A model generated the notes under the pieces. That model did no database searches. It was not told the DNA's origin and saw nothing but the letters and a program-made list of their open reading frames with translations. The translations under genes were made by a program, and so were the position numbers. From contig CAWCXI010000001.1 in assembly GCA_963799415.1 (NCBI GenBank), forward strand, positions 46,367 through 110,366: a stretch of 64,000 nucleotides of DNA. Direction: 5' to 3'. Origin of the DNA: JAMXLO01 sp963799415. Lineage in GTDB: Bacteria > Pseudomonadota > Alphaproteobacteria > Acetobacterales > Acetobacteraceae. Positions within the stretch are counted from its first letter, which is position 1. Each line of letters starts with the position of its first letter. This document shows, one piece after another, positions 18,965-29,088 of this stretch.

Positions 18965-19239
18965 GCAATACGGTCGTCGACTATCTGGCGGGGATGGTGA
19001 CCACGGGATACCTTGCCTGCGGGCTGTTCTTTCTTCGGTTCTGGTCGCGCAGCCGCGATTTTCTGTTCCTGGCATTCACGGCGGCGTTTTGGTTGCTGGC
19101 CTTGAACGCTGCGGCGGTGACCCTTGTCCCGGAGCCGGACGAGCGGCGTGTCTGGTTCTATCTGCTGCGCGTGGCGGCATACCTGGTGATCGTTGTCGCG
19201 ATCGTGCGCAAGAACACTGTCGGTCCGACAGCAGATTAG
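18961..19239 (+). CDS. small membrane protein, DUF5985-like (second of a pair)
   Basis: A 92-residue three-helix membrane protein starting with GTG or ATG-type coupling inside the previous gene's stop. Hydrophobic segments are at about 7-27, 33-56 and 66-84, with the RFWSRSRDFLF loop in the position of the basic loop of its partner. The two proteins share size, helix number and loop position but little sequence, suggesting an old duplication acting as a heteromeric pair. Function unknown. Confidence 0.7.
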   Translation: MSNTVVDYLAGMVTTGYLACGLFFLRFWSRSRDFLFLAFTAAFWLLALNAAAVTLVPEPDERRVWFYLLRVAAYLVIVVAIVRKNTVGPTAD

Positions 19240-19362
19240 TCCGACTGTTTGCACGGTCGGCCTCGAAGCTACGTACGAACCTGCCGGCCTCCCGCGACGA
19301 TCAGGGCAGCTAACGAAATCGAAGGACCGCCATGCTAGAAGGCCATCTGGAGCGGGAGAGTC

Positions 19363-20199
19363 ATGTCGGCGCCAGCGTCCTCTGTCTCTGCAGCCAAGCG
19401 TGAAGTCCTCCATGGCCTGGCAGCGGCCCTTGCTGCGCTCGCTGGACGCATCCAGGACCAGGGCGAAGCAGCACGTGAGGTGGGTCTGCTAACCGCGCAA
19501 GCCGAAGAGCTGGCGGCACGCGCCTGGAAAATTGCGTGTGCCAGCCACACCGACAAGGATGCTGCTGCAGATCTTGCTGCAGCGGTGAAGTCCTTCGTCG
19601 AACATGCAAAGATGCTCTCGCAGCGAGTTGCGCGTGAAGCGTCTACCAGCAACGCGCTTGCTACGATCCTGCGCGGCGAGGCGATCGAGCTCAAGGCAGC
19701 CGGGCGTGAAGTGGATGGTGTGAACGACATGAAAGTCATACGCGCACGTCTGCGGCCGCTTCTCGATAGGCTTGCCGCAGTACCGGAGCGTCTGGCGGCC
19801 ATGACGGAGATTGCCTCTGACGTCGCGGGGCTTGGCGACATGGCCAAGGCAATGGCTGCACATACGCAGGGACTGCAGGAGAGCGGTCGCAATCCAGGGA
19901 TCGCTGCGGTCTCGCTCTATAGAGAGCTGCGGGGCTTTGCCGACGCTGCGGGATCAGTCGCCAGCAAAATGTGGGAGGACGAGAAACAGATACAGCAGAC
20001 GATAGCCCAGATGCATGAGCAGACCAATCAGCTTGCCTCGCCAGAGGCTGCGGCCGCGGCGCAGCGCAACGCCACCGCAGCCGGCCGCATACACGACATG
20101 ATCGTACAGACCAAGGCGACGGAGTTCCGCGCGTCCCCCGCCGAGCCATCAAAGCCCCGAGGAATGGGCTGGGGTTATGCCCCGAGGTCACCACGATAG
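19363..20199 (+). CDS. hypothetical alpha-helical protein, 278 residues
   Basis: I do not recognise this protein. It is rich in Ala, Glu, Lys and Arg and is predicted to be nearly all helix, with coiled-coil-like stretches (about 15-60, 95-165 and 190-245). It has no signal peptide or membrane segment. The heptad-rich style recalls the cytoplasmic part of chemoreceptors, but the conserved chemoreceptor hairpin tip is absent. A GGGAGAG ribosome site precedes the ATG. It converges on gshB; about 58 bp separate the stops. Confidence 0.6.
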   Translation: MSAPASSVSAAKREVLHGLAAALAALAGRIQDQGEAAREVGLLTAQAEELAARAWKIACASHTDKDAAADLAAAVKSFVEHAKMLSQRVAREASTSNALATILRGEAIELKAAGREVDGVNDMKVIRARLRPLLDRLAAVPERLAAMTEIASDVAGLGDMAKAMAAHTQGLQESGRNPGIAAVSLYRELRGFADAAGSVASKMWEDEKQIQQTIAQMHEQTNQLASPEAAAAAQRNATAAGRIHDMIVQTKATEFRASPAEPSKPRGMGWGYAPRSPR

Positions 20200-20257
20200 A
20201 GCTTGGCTGCGACCGCCCACGTCGGTGGATATGGCGCCCTTGCGGAAATCAGTGCAG

Positions 20258-21232
20258 CTAGCGCCGTGCCTCGATGCGGTCCCAGATCATCGCCGCGATG
20301 TTGATGCCGTCGAAGCGGTCGATCTCCTGGATGCCTGTGGGCGAGGTGACGTTGATCTCGGTGAGCCAGTCGCCGATCACGTCGATGCCGACGAAGATCA
20401 TGCCCTGTTCGCGCAGCGTGGGTCCGATTGCTGCACAGATCTCGCGGTCGCGCGCCGAGAGCACGCACTTCTCCGGCCGGCCGCCGACATGCATGTTGGA
20501 GCGTGCCTCGCCCTCCGCTGGCACGCGGTTCACCACGCCGACCGGCTCGCCATCCACCAGGATGATGCGCTTGTCGCCCTGCCGCACCGCGGGTTCATAG
20601 CGCTGGAACATCAGCGGCTCGCGCGAGCGGGCGAAGTGCATCTCCAGCAGCGCCGCCAGGTTCTCGTCGTCCGGCTTGATGCGGAACACGCCGGCGCCGC
20701 CGTTGCCGAACAGCGGCTTGACGATGATGTCGTTGTGTTCGAGCCGGAACGAGCGGATGGCGTCGAAGTCCCAGGTGATCATGGTGGGCGGCATCAGCTC
20801 GGGAAAATGCGTGACCAGCAGCTTCTCCGGCGCATTGCGCACCGCGGCGGGGTCGTTCACCACCAGCGTCTTCGGATGGATGTGCTCGAGCAGGTGAGTG
20901 GCCGTGATGTAGGCCATGTCGAACGGCGGGTCCTGCCGCATCAGCACCACGTCCATCATGGCGAGGTCGAGCTGGGCCGATTCGCCGAATGCGTAATGCG
21001 CGCCGCGCCTGCGTTCGACGGTGACAGGGCGGGCGCGGGCGAGCAGCCGTTCCTCGCGGCGTTCCCCCTGGCGCTTCACGCCCTCGCGCAGCGCCATGTG
21101 GCGCACCTCATAGTGCCATAGCTCATGGCCGCGGTGTTGCGCCTCCAGCATGAGGGCGAAAGTCGAGTTGGCGTCGATATTGATCGATTCGATCGGGTCC
21201 ATCTGGACCGCGACCTTGAGCTGCCGTGCCAT
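20258..21232 (-). CDS. gshB: glutathione synthetase
   Basis: ATP-grasp enzyme that joins gamma-glutamylcysteine and glycine. From the chosen start (MARQLKVAVQMDPIESI) the protein is 324 residues, the family norm. A longer frame reaches 21343, but the extra 37 residues lack family character. Hallmarks: KPLFGNGGAGVFRI in the glycine-rich ATP loop, FVGIDVIGDWLTEINVTSPT with the metal-binding E and N, and GIQEIDRFDGIN near the C-terminus. It is divergent from the GST gene, a fitting partner since GSTs use glutathione. Confidence 0.96.
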   Translation of the reverse strand: MARQLKVAVQMDPIESINIDANSTFALMLEAQHRGHELWHYEVRHMALREGVKRQGERREERLLARARPVTVERRRGAHYAFGESAQLDLAMMDVVLMRQDPPFDMAYITATHLLEHIHPKTLVVNDPAAVRNAPEKLLVTHFPELMPPTMITWDFDAIRSFRLEHNDIIVKPLFGNGGAGVFRIKPDDENLAALLEMHFARSREPLMFQRYEPAVRQGDKRIILVDGEPVGVVNRVPAEGEARSNMHVGGRPEKCVLSARDREICAAIGPTLREQGMIFVGIDVIGDWLTEINVTSPTGIQEIDRFDGINIAAMIWDRIEARR

Positions 21233-21312
21233 GCCCAGGCCCCGTGTGGTATCTGGCATACTCTCTATGGGCAGACGCCGCGGATTGCCAGAGGCGTCAA
21301 GCGGAGCAGGCG

Positions 21313-21939
21313 ATGATCCTGATTGGTCAATACGATTCCCCATTCGTGCGGCGTGTGGCCATTGCGCTCCGTCTCTATGGCATCGGATACGAGCATCGGC
21401 CGTGGTCGACCTTTGGGGATGCTGATCGGATCGCCGCGTTCAATCCGCTGCGCCGCGTGCCGACGCTGGTGCTCGACAATGGCGAGTCCCTGATCGAAAG
21501 CGGCGCCATACTCGACTACCTGGATGAGCTTGTAGGTCCGTCCCGCGCCATGATCGCCGACCGCGGCGATGGGCGCCGTCACGCCCTCAAGGTCTGCGCC
21601 CTGGCGACCGGCCTGGCCGACAAGTCGGTTAGTCTCGTCTATGAGCGCGTACTGCACCAGGCGACGTCCGAGCAATGGATCGCCCGCTGCCGGGCACAGA
21701 TCTCCGACGTGCTTGCCGCGCTCGAAGCGAGCCGCGCAGGGAGGCGCTCGCGGTTCTGGTTCAGCGATGACATCGGCCATGCCGATATTGCCGTCGCCTG
21801 CAGCTTGCGCTTCACCCGGGAAGCACATGCAGGGCTGTTCGACGAGCATCGCTGGCCCTGTCTGGCGAGACATGCCGAGACCTGCGAGCGCCACGAGGCG
21901 TTCCGCGAAATCGCCCAGTCGTTCCTGCCGCCGTCATAA
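21313..21939 (+). CDS. glutathione S-transferase family protein
   Basis: A 208-residue cytosolic GST. The N-terminal thioredoxin-like domain (MILIGQYDSPFVRRVAIAL) has a serine at the catalytic position, NPLRRVPTLVL with the cis-proline, and ESGAILDYLD with the glutathione-binding Glu-Ser. An all-helical C-terminal domain follows. I start at 21313, where the ATG follows GGAGCAGG; an in-frame start at 21226 would add 29 residues overlapping gshB. Substrate unknown. Confidence 0.9.
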   Translation: MILIGQYDSPFVRRVAIALRLYGIGYEHRPWSTFGDADRIAAFNPLRRVPTLVLDNGESLIESGAILDYLDELVGPSRAMIADRGDGRRHALKVCALATGLADKSVSLVYERVLHQATSEQWIARCRAQISDVLAALEASRAGRRSRFWFSDDIGHADIAVACSLRFTREAHAGLFDEHRWPCLARHAETCERHEAFREIAQSFLPPS

Positions 21940-21959
21940 AGGAACGCGGCCAAAGCCCA

Positions 21960-23324
21960 ATGCTGTTCAACAGCCTGCCCTTCATCCTGGGCTTCCTGCC
22001 GCCCGTGCTGCTGGCCTATTGGCTGCTTGCGCGGAAAGACGAGGCGCGACTGTATTTTCTGCTGGGCGCCTCGTTGGCGTTCTATGGTTATTGGGACTGG
22101 CGGTTCGAGCCGCTGCTCCTCGGATCGATCGTGTTCAACTGGCTGCTCGCCGAAGTCTATTTCCGCATTCGCCGAAAATCGCTGCTGATTGCGGCGATTG
22201 CGCTCAATCTCCTGTCGCTCGCCGTGTTCAAGTATCTCGGCTTTTTCGCTGGCGCCGTCGCGGATACCACGGGCTGGCACTTCGATGTTCCAGCGATTCT
22301 GCTGCCGATCGGCATCAGCTTTTTCACATTCCACAACGTCATTTATCTTGCCGATCTCCACGCCGGGCGGGCGCCACGCTATTCGCTGCGCGATTACGGG
22401 CTTTACATCGCGCTGTTTCCCCAGATCCTGGCGGGGCCGTTGGTGCGATACTACGAGATCGTGCCGCAATTCCGGCTGTCGCCGCGGCGCGAGGGTTGGG
22501 AGGCGCGGTGCGCCCAGGGCATTGCGCTGTTTCTCATGGGCCTCGGCAAGAAAGTGCTTCTGGCTGACGCGCTCGCGTCACTGGCCGATCCCGTGTTCGC
22601 AGCGTCAGGAGAGCGCGCACTTGCGATGGGCGAGGCATGGACTGCCGCGCTCGCCTTCCCGTTCCAGATCTATTTCGATTTCTCCGGATATTCCGACATG
22701 GCAATCGGGCTTGGATTGATGCTCGGTTTCGGGTTGCCGGTGAATTTCAATGCGCCCTATCGCGCTGACGGTTTGCGCGAGTTCTGGCGGCGCTGGCACA
22801 TGACGTTGTCGCGGTTCCTGCGCGACTATCTCTACATCCCGCTGGGCGGTAACCGGCACGGCCTGACGCTGCAGGTGGCGGCGCTCCTCGTCACCATGAC
22901 GCTCGGCGGGTTGTGGCACGGCGCCGGCTGGAGCTTTGTCGCCTGGGGGGCGTTGCACGGGCTGGGATTGGCGGCGGGTGTGATGTGGCGCCGCTGGTTG
23001 CCGCCAATCCCACAACCGATCGGCTGGGCGATGTTGATGGCATTCCTGCTCGTGTCGTGGGTGTTCTTCCGCGCGCCGAGTTTCGGCTCCGCATGGCATC
23101 TGCTGGTTTCCATGGTGGCGGGCGGCGCACCAATCGGACCTGTGGGATCCGGCGTCATCGCTATCGCAGCCGCGGTCGCGCTGATCGGCCCCACGAGCCA
23201 GGATATCGCCGCACGACTGCGCCCATATGCCTGGCTCGCCCCGGCCGCGGCGTTCGCGACACTTCTCCTGCTGTTCAAGTTGGGCGACGGACCCGCCTAT
23301 GAGTTTATCTACTTCCGCTTCTGA
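21960..23324 (+). CDS. MBOAT family O-acetyltransferase (AlgI-like)
   Basis: Polytopic inner-membrane acyltransferase (454 residues, about 11 membrane segments) that passes acetyl groups to the periplasm for O-acetylation of a polysaccharide. The catalytic histidine is H320 in TLGGLWHGAGWSF, and the upstream FWRRWHMTLSRFLRDYLYIP is the classic AlgI/DltB signature. It overlaps the next gene, a single-pass SGNH-like protein, by 26 bp; this two-gene arrangement is the usual AlgI plus AlgJ/AlgX-type partner. No alginate or cellulose genes are nearby, so the polymer is unknown. Confidence 0.92.
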   Translation: MLFNSLPFILGFLPPVLLAYWLLARKDEARLYFLLGASLAFYGYWDWRFEPLLLGSIVFNWLLAEVYFRIRRKSLLIAAIALNLLSLAVFKYLGFFAGAVADTTGWHFDVPAILLPIGISFFTFHNVIYLADLHAGRAPRYSLRDYGLYIALFPQILAGPLVRYYEIVPQFRLSPRREGWEARCAQGIALFLMGLGKKVLLADALASLADPVFAASGERALAMGEAWTAALAFPFQIYFDFSGYSDMAIGLGLMLGFGLPVNFNAPYRADGLREFWRRWHMTLSRFLRDYLYIPLGGNRHGLTLQVAALLVTMTLGGLWHGAGWSFVAWGALHGLGLAAGVMWRRWLPPIPQPIGWAMLMAFLLVSWVFFRAPSFGSAWHLLVSMVAGGAPIGPVGSGVIAIAAAVALIGPTSQDIAARLRPYAWLAPAAAFATLLLLFKLGDGPAYEFIYFRF

Positions 23325-24297
23325 AGCCGCATCCGATTTGCGGCGCTGGCGTCGCCTGTTGTGGCGGTATGCGGCGATCACCGTGGCGGCCGGACTGGCT
23401 CTTGGCGCTCTCGTTCTGGCACTCGATCCCTACGACACGGGGCGCTTCTCGCTTCTGCCTGCGCAAGGCGTCGCCGATTTCGGCCCGCGTCTCGCTTCCG
23501 CCAGCATCGCGCGCCAACAGGACGTCGACGCCGCCATCTTGGGCAACTCCACGGTCCAATTGCTCGACCCGGCGCGGCTGTCGCGGCTGAGCGGCCGCAA
23601 TTTCGTGTCGCTCGCGGTGCCCGGCACCGGCCCGGTCGAACAGCTCGCCCTTGCCGACTGGTTCCGCCGACATCATCGCTCGCAGCCGGCGCTTGTCTTC
23701 GGCATCGATGCGTCCTGGTGCACGACCGACGATCCGATCAAGCTGAGCAATCCCTTCCCGTTCTGGCTCTACTCGTCGGATCGGTTCGACTACGCGGTCA
23801 ACATGATGCGCTACAAGTCGTTCGAGGCTGTGCTGCGGCGTCTGAAGCTGCTGGCCGGTTACGAACGCATGGCAAGGCCCGACGGCTACCGCGACTACGA
23901 CACGGGCAACCCGTGGCACCTGCCGGAGTTCCGCGAACCGGCTCCGCAGGAGACGCCGGCGCAAACACCGATTGCCACAACAGAAGATCTCACTGCGCCG
24001 CCATTGTTGCGACAGTTCTTCGCCAGGCTCGATCCCGGCGCGCGCGTCGTGATCGTCTTTCCCCCGCGCTACACCACAGCTATTCCGTCACCCGGCAGTA
24101 CGGCCGCGGCGGAACTGGATGTCTGCAAAGAGACATATCGCCGGCTGGCCGGCGTGCGCCCCAATACGCAATTGCTGGATTTCCTCGCCGACAGTCCAAT
24201 GGCGCGGCGCGACGAGAACTTCTGGGATGCCATCCACTACCGTGGCCCCGTCGCACGCGTGATAGAAGATCGCGTCGTGGACGCGCTCAAACGCTAG
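23299..24297 (+). CDS. SGNH/AlgJ-like periplasmic acetyltransferase partner
   Basis: A 332-residue protein with a short cytoplasmic tail, one membrane anchor (about residues 25-47) and a periplasmic domain. GNSTVQLLDPARL looks like the SGNH block I serine region, and DAIHYRGPVA near the C-terminus could give the catalytic Asp/His pair. These features match the AlgJ/AlgX or DltD-type partners of MBOAT proteins, which take the acetyl group and transfer it to the sugar. The start at 23299 lies inside the MBOAT gene, implying coupled translation. Family membership is inferred from motifs and context. Confidence 0.72.
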   Translation: MSLSTSASEAASDLRRWRRLLWRYAAITVAAGLALGALVLALDPYDTGRFSLLPAQGVADFGPRLASASIARQQDVDAAILGNSTVQLLDPARLSRLSGRNFVSLAVPGTGPVEQLALADWFRRHHRSQPALVFGIDASWCTTDDPIKLSNPFPFWLYSSDRFDYAVNMMRYKSFEAVLRRLKLLAGYERMARPDGYRDYDTGNPWHLPEFREPAPQETPAQTPIATTEDLTAPPLLRQFFARLDPGARVVIVFPPRYTTAIPSPGSTAAAELDVCKETYRRLAGVRPNTQLLDFLADSPMARRDENFWDAIHYRGPVARVIEDRVVDALKR

Positions 24298-24339
24298 GCA
24301 ATCGACGCGTCCGTCATTCGGGCGCTCTGCGATTTCTCT

Positions 24340-25035
24340 TTGAAGGAGGTGACCACCCTGCTCTCCCCCCTCGCCCGCGCCCTCGGTCAGCTCGACGATC
24401 CCGTTTTCCTGGGTGTCCTGCTGCGCAGCCTGCTCTGGGCTGCCGGATGCTTCATCGCGCTGCATGCCGTGGCCATCTGGGCGGTACATCACCTGCTTGA
24501 TCTGCAAGGCTGGCTCGGCTGGGCGGCCGACATCGCCGGCGGCGTCGGCGCGTCATTTCTCGCGCTGTGGCTGTTCCTGCCGGTCGCGGTGATCATCGGC
24601 ACCCTCTACATCGATCGCATCGCCCAGGCAGTCGAACGCCGCCACTACCCCGCGCTGCCGCCTGCGCGCGGCGCCCCGATCGCCGCGCAACTCTGGGATG
24701 CGATCAGCATTGCCGCGCGCATCCTGCTGCTCAACGTCCTGGCGCTGGTCGCGGCACTGGTCCTGCCCGGTGTGGGCCTGATCTTCGCGTGGCTCATCGG
24801 CGGCTATGCCATCGGTCGCGGCCTGTTCGCCGCGGTGGCGATGCGCCGCATGCCACGGCCGGCGGCCGAGGCGCTGTATCGCCGCGCCCGCCCGGCGGTT
24901 CTGGCGCAGGGCTGCATGCTGGCGCTGGCCGGCTACGTGCCGATCCTTAACCTGCTTATACCGGTCGTTGGCACCGCCGCGATGGTGCACGTGCTCGACC
25001 GGGTGCTCGTGGCCCATGCGGATCGTTGTGGATAA
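24340..25035 (+). CDS. EI24 domain membrane protein (CysZ-like fold)
   Basis: About 230 residues with roughly four to five membrane segments and the EI24/CysZ layout (IGGYAIGRGLFAAVAMRRM, LYRRARPAVLAQGCMLALAGYVPILNLLIPVVGTAAMVH). CysZ itself is a sulfate channel, but most EI24 proteins in alphaproteobacteria are uncharacterised. The start is unusual: a perfect AAGGAGG sits at 24343-24349 inside the longest frame. The real start is therefore probably the CTG at 24358 or the overlapping GTG at 24349, rather than the TTG at 24340. No ATG is available nearby. Confidence 0.78.
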   Translation: MKEVTTLLSPLARALGQLDDPVFLGVLLRSLLWAAGCFIALHAVAIWAVHHLLDLQGWLGWAADIAGGVGASFLALWLFLPVAVIIGTLYIDRIAQAVERRHYPALPPARGAPIAAQLWDAISIAARILLLNVLALVAALVLPGVGLIFAWLIGGYAIGRGLFAAVAMRRMPRPAAEALYRRARPAVLAQGCMLALAGYVPILNLLIPVVGTAAMVHVLDRVLVAHADRCG

Positions 25036-25128
25036 CCGTCGGGCACCAGTTGTTCCGCTGTGAGTGGCCGTGTTAACCCGACGCCATCATCACGACTCCT
25101 GATATTTTGCCAGCTGAACGAGGAGCCT

Positions 25129-25788
25129 GTGTTCAAGCGTCGCAAGCCTGACGATCCGCATGTCGAACAGGACACCAGCCTGCCCGCAGGCTGGTCGTCG
25201 CTGCCCGATCAGGTGGACACAAATGACCATCCCGAGGCCCCGAGCGGACCGATCGACAGCGGTCTGGGTGTGCCTCCCTTCCGTCCCGCCCTGCCGCAGG
25301 AGGTGCAGACCATGTCACGGCAACCTTTCACCACCGCGCCCACCCCGCCGCAGGCCATGCCGGCTGCCGGCGTCCGGCCCGTGCTTCCTCCGATCCGCTC
25401 TCCGGCCCGCGATCCATCGGAGCGCCGCACCCTGGTCGTCGGCCGCGGCATCAGCCTGCAAGGCACGGTGCAGGACGCCGAGCGTCTGGTGGTCGAGGGC
25501 ACGATCGAGGCCACCATGATACACGCGACCGAACTCGCCATTTCGCCCGGCGGCATCTTCAAGGGCGAGATCGAGGTCGAGGACGCCGAGATTGCCGGCA
25601 CGATAGACGGCACGCTGACGGCCCGCGGCAGCCTGATCGTTCGCGCGAGCGGCAAGGTGCTGGGCACCGCCCGTTGCCGGCGCCTGCAGGTCGAGGACGG
25701 TGGGCAGATCACCGGCCACATCGAAATGCTGACCGACCAGGCAAGGTCGGAGCCGGCGCCCCGCACGATGAGCGAACCGGCCGTCTAG
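25129..25788 (+). CDS. bactofilin (polymer-forming cytoskeletal protein)
   Basis: Bactofilins polymerise without nucleotides and position cell-wall or stalk machinery. The core (about residues 105-205) shows the characteristic beta-helix pattern: LVVGRGISLQGTVQDAERLV, VEGTIEA, ISPGGIFKGEI, AEIAGTIDGTLTARGSLIVR, GTARCRRLQVEDGGQITG. The N-terminal 100 residues are a long proline-rich tail, longer than usual. I favour the GTG at 25129 (VFKRRKPDD), preceded by GAGGAGCC; an in-frame ATG at 25060 is possible. A GC hairpin follows the stop. Confidence 0.9.
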   Translation: MFKRRKPDDPHVEQDTSLPAGWSSLPDQVDTNDHPEAPSGPIDSGLGVPPFRPALPQEVQTMSRQPFTTAPTPPQAMPAAGVRPVLPPIRSPARDPSERRTLVVGRGISLQGTVQDAERLVVEGTIEATMIHATELAISPGGIFKGEIEVEDAEIAGTIDGTLTARGSLIVRASGKVLGTARCRRLQVEDGGQITGHIEMLTDQARSEPAPRTMSEPAV

Positions 25789-25798
25789 GGGCCTGCGA

Positions 25799-25820
25799 GG
25801 CGGAGGCATTGCCCTCCGCC
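25799..25820 (+). terminator. GC hairpin after the bactofilin gene
   Basis: Perfect 8-bp stem GGCGGAGG / CCTCCGCC with a six-base loop, 11 bp after the stop. There is no following T-run, so it may act as a weak terminator or only stabilise the mRNA. Confidence 0.45.
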
Positions 25821-26075
25821 GCGTTCCTCGTCGCGCATCACGTGTTTCGCCGTGGGAGGCCTCGGTTCAAGGCAATGCGGCAGGCAAACAGGGCAAAGTA
25901 GATTGTCCGCATGCGCTCATACGAGTGAAGCATGCGAACCCACGGCGGAGTCGGCTCCGACCATTCTCGGCATGTACCTGTTCCCAGTCGGCACGAGGAT
26001 GACGGTGCGGACCGCGCCACGCATGCTGAAGCGCCGCTTCGGCGCGATCCAATCAGCGCCAGGGGATTTCCGGCT
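25821..26075. other. intergenic stretch without recognisable gene
   Basis: Between the bactofilin and the glyoxalase genes. Frames on both strands are short, rich in Arg/Pro/Ser and lack ribosome sites or family motifs. No repeat or RNA structure was recognised apart from the hairpin at its left edge. Confidence 0.5.
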
Positions 26076-26495
26076 CTACCATGCACCGGTGTTGGGCATG
26101 CTGGTCCAGGGTTCAGCGGGCGGCAGCGCGCCGCCGGATTGCAGCAGCTCGATGGAGATGCCATCCGGCGTGCGGATGAACGCCATGCGGCCGTCACGCG
26201 GCGGGCGGTTGATCGTTACGCCGCTGGCAATGAAGGCGCTGCAGGTCTCGTAGATGTTGTCCACGGCGTAAGCGAGATGTCCGAAATTGCGGCCGCCGGT
26301 ATAGGGCTCGGGGTCCCAGTTGTAGGTGAGTTCCAATGCGGCCGCCTCGTCGCCGGGAGCGGCGAGGAACACGTTGGTGTAGCGGCCCTTCTCGTCAGGA
26401 CGGCGGCGGATCTCCTGTAGGCCGAGCACCCCAAAGAAGGCGATGCTGTCCTCCAGCGAACTGACGCGGATCATGGTGTGCAGATATTTGGTCAT
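26076..26495 (-). CDS. gloA: lactoylglutathione lyase (glyoxalase I), VOC superfamily
   Basis: Glutathione-dependent detoxification of methylglyoxal. A 139-residue protein with the paired beta-alpha-beta-beta-beta modules of glyoxalase I: LHTMIRVSSLEDSIAFF at the first metal-binding His, ALELTYNWD with the first Glu, NFGHLAYAVDNIYE with the second His, and FIRTPDGISIELLQ with the second Glu. All four metal ligands are present. It is close to E. coli GloA in length and order. Start at 26495; weak ribosome site. Confidence 0.92.
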   Translation of the reverse strand: MTKYLHTMIRVSSLEDSIAFFGVLGLQEIRRRPDEKGRYTNVFLAAPGDEAAALELTYNWDPEPYTGGRNFGHLAYAVDNIYETCSAFIASGVTINRPPRDGRMAFIRTPDGISIELLQSGGALPPAEPWTSMPNTGAW

Positions 26496-26660
26496 TGGCG
26501 TGTCCTCAGCGAGGGATCGAGGTGTGGCGATAGGGATGCTAAAGATGGCCGCCTAGGTTATGCAAATCGGCCGAAAAATCGCCGTTTGCCCCTTTCCACC
26601 CTTGAGCAGCTGTCAGCGATGCACCCCGTTCCGGTGTCGTTCAGAGACAGGCTTTGGGCG

Positions 26661-28943
<2,283 letters not shown>

Positions 28944-29088
28944 GGCTGTTTCCCCTGTAGCAACTCTGTCTCGCCGGCCGTCATCATGCAGGCCACGGGC
29001 GCGTGATGGAAGCTGGTTGCTCGAATCACCGAGTCGGCGCATCACGTTGCCAGCCGAAAACCAGTTTCGAAGAAACCGGGAGAACGTC

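Noticed and set aside
25838..26197. Minus-strand frame before the glyoxalase gene
   Set aside because: No ribosome site or recognisable motif and it overlaps gloA; composition is that of random GC-rich DNA.
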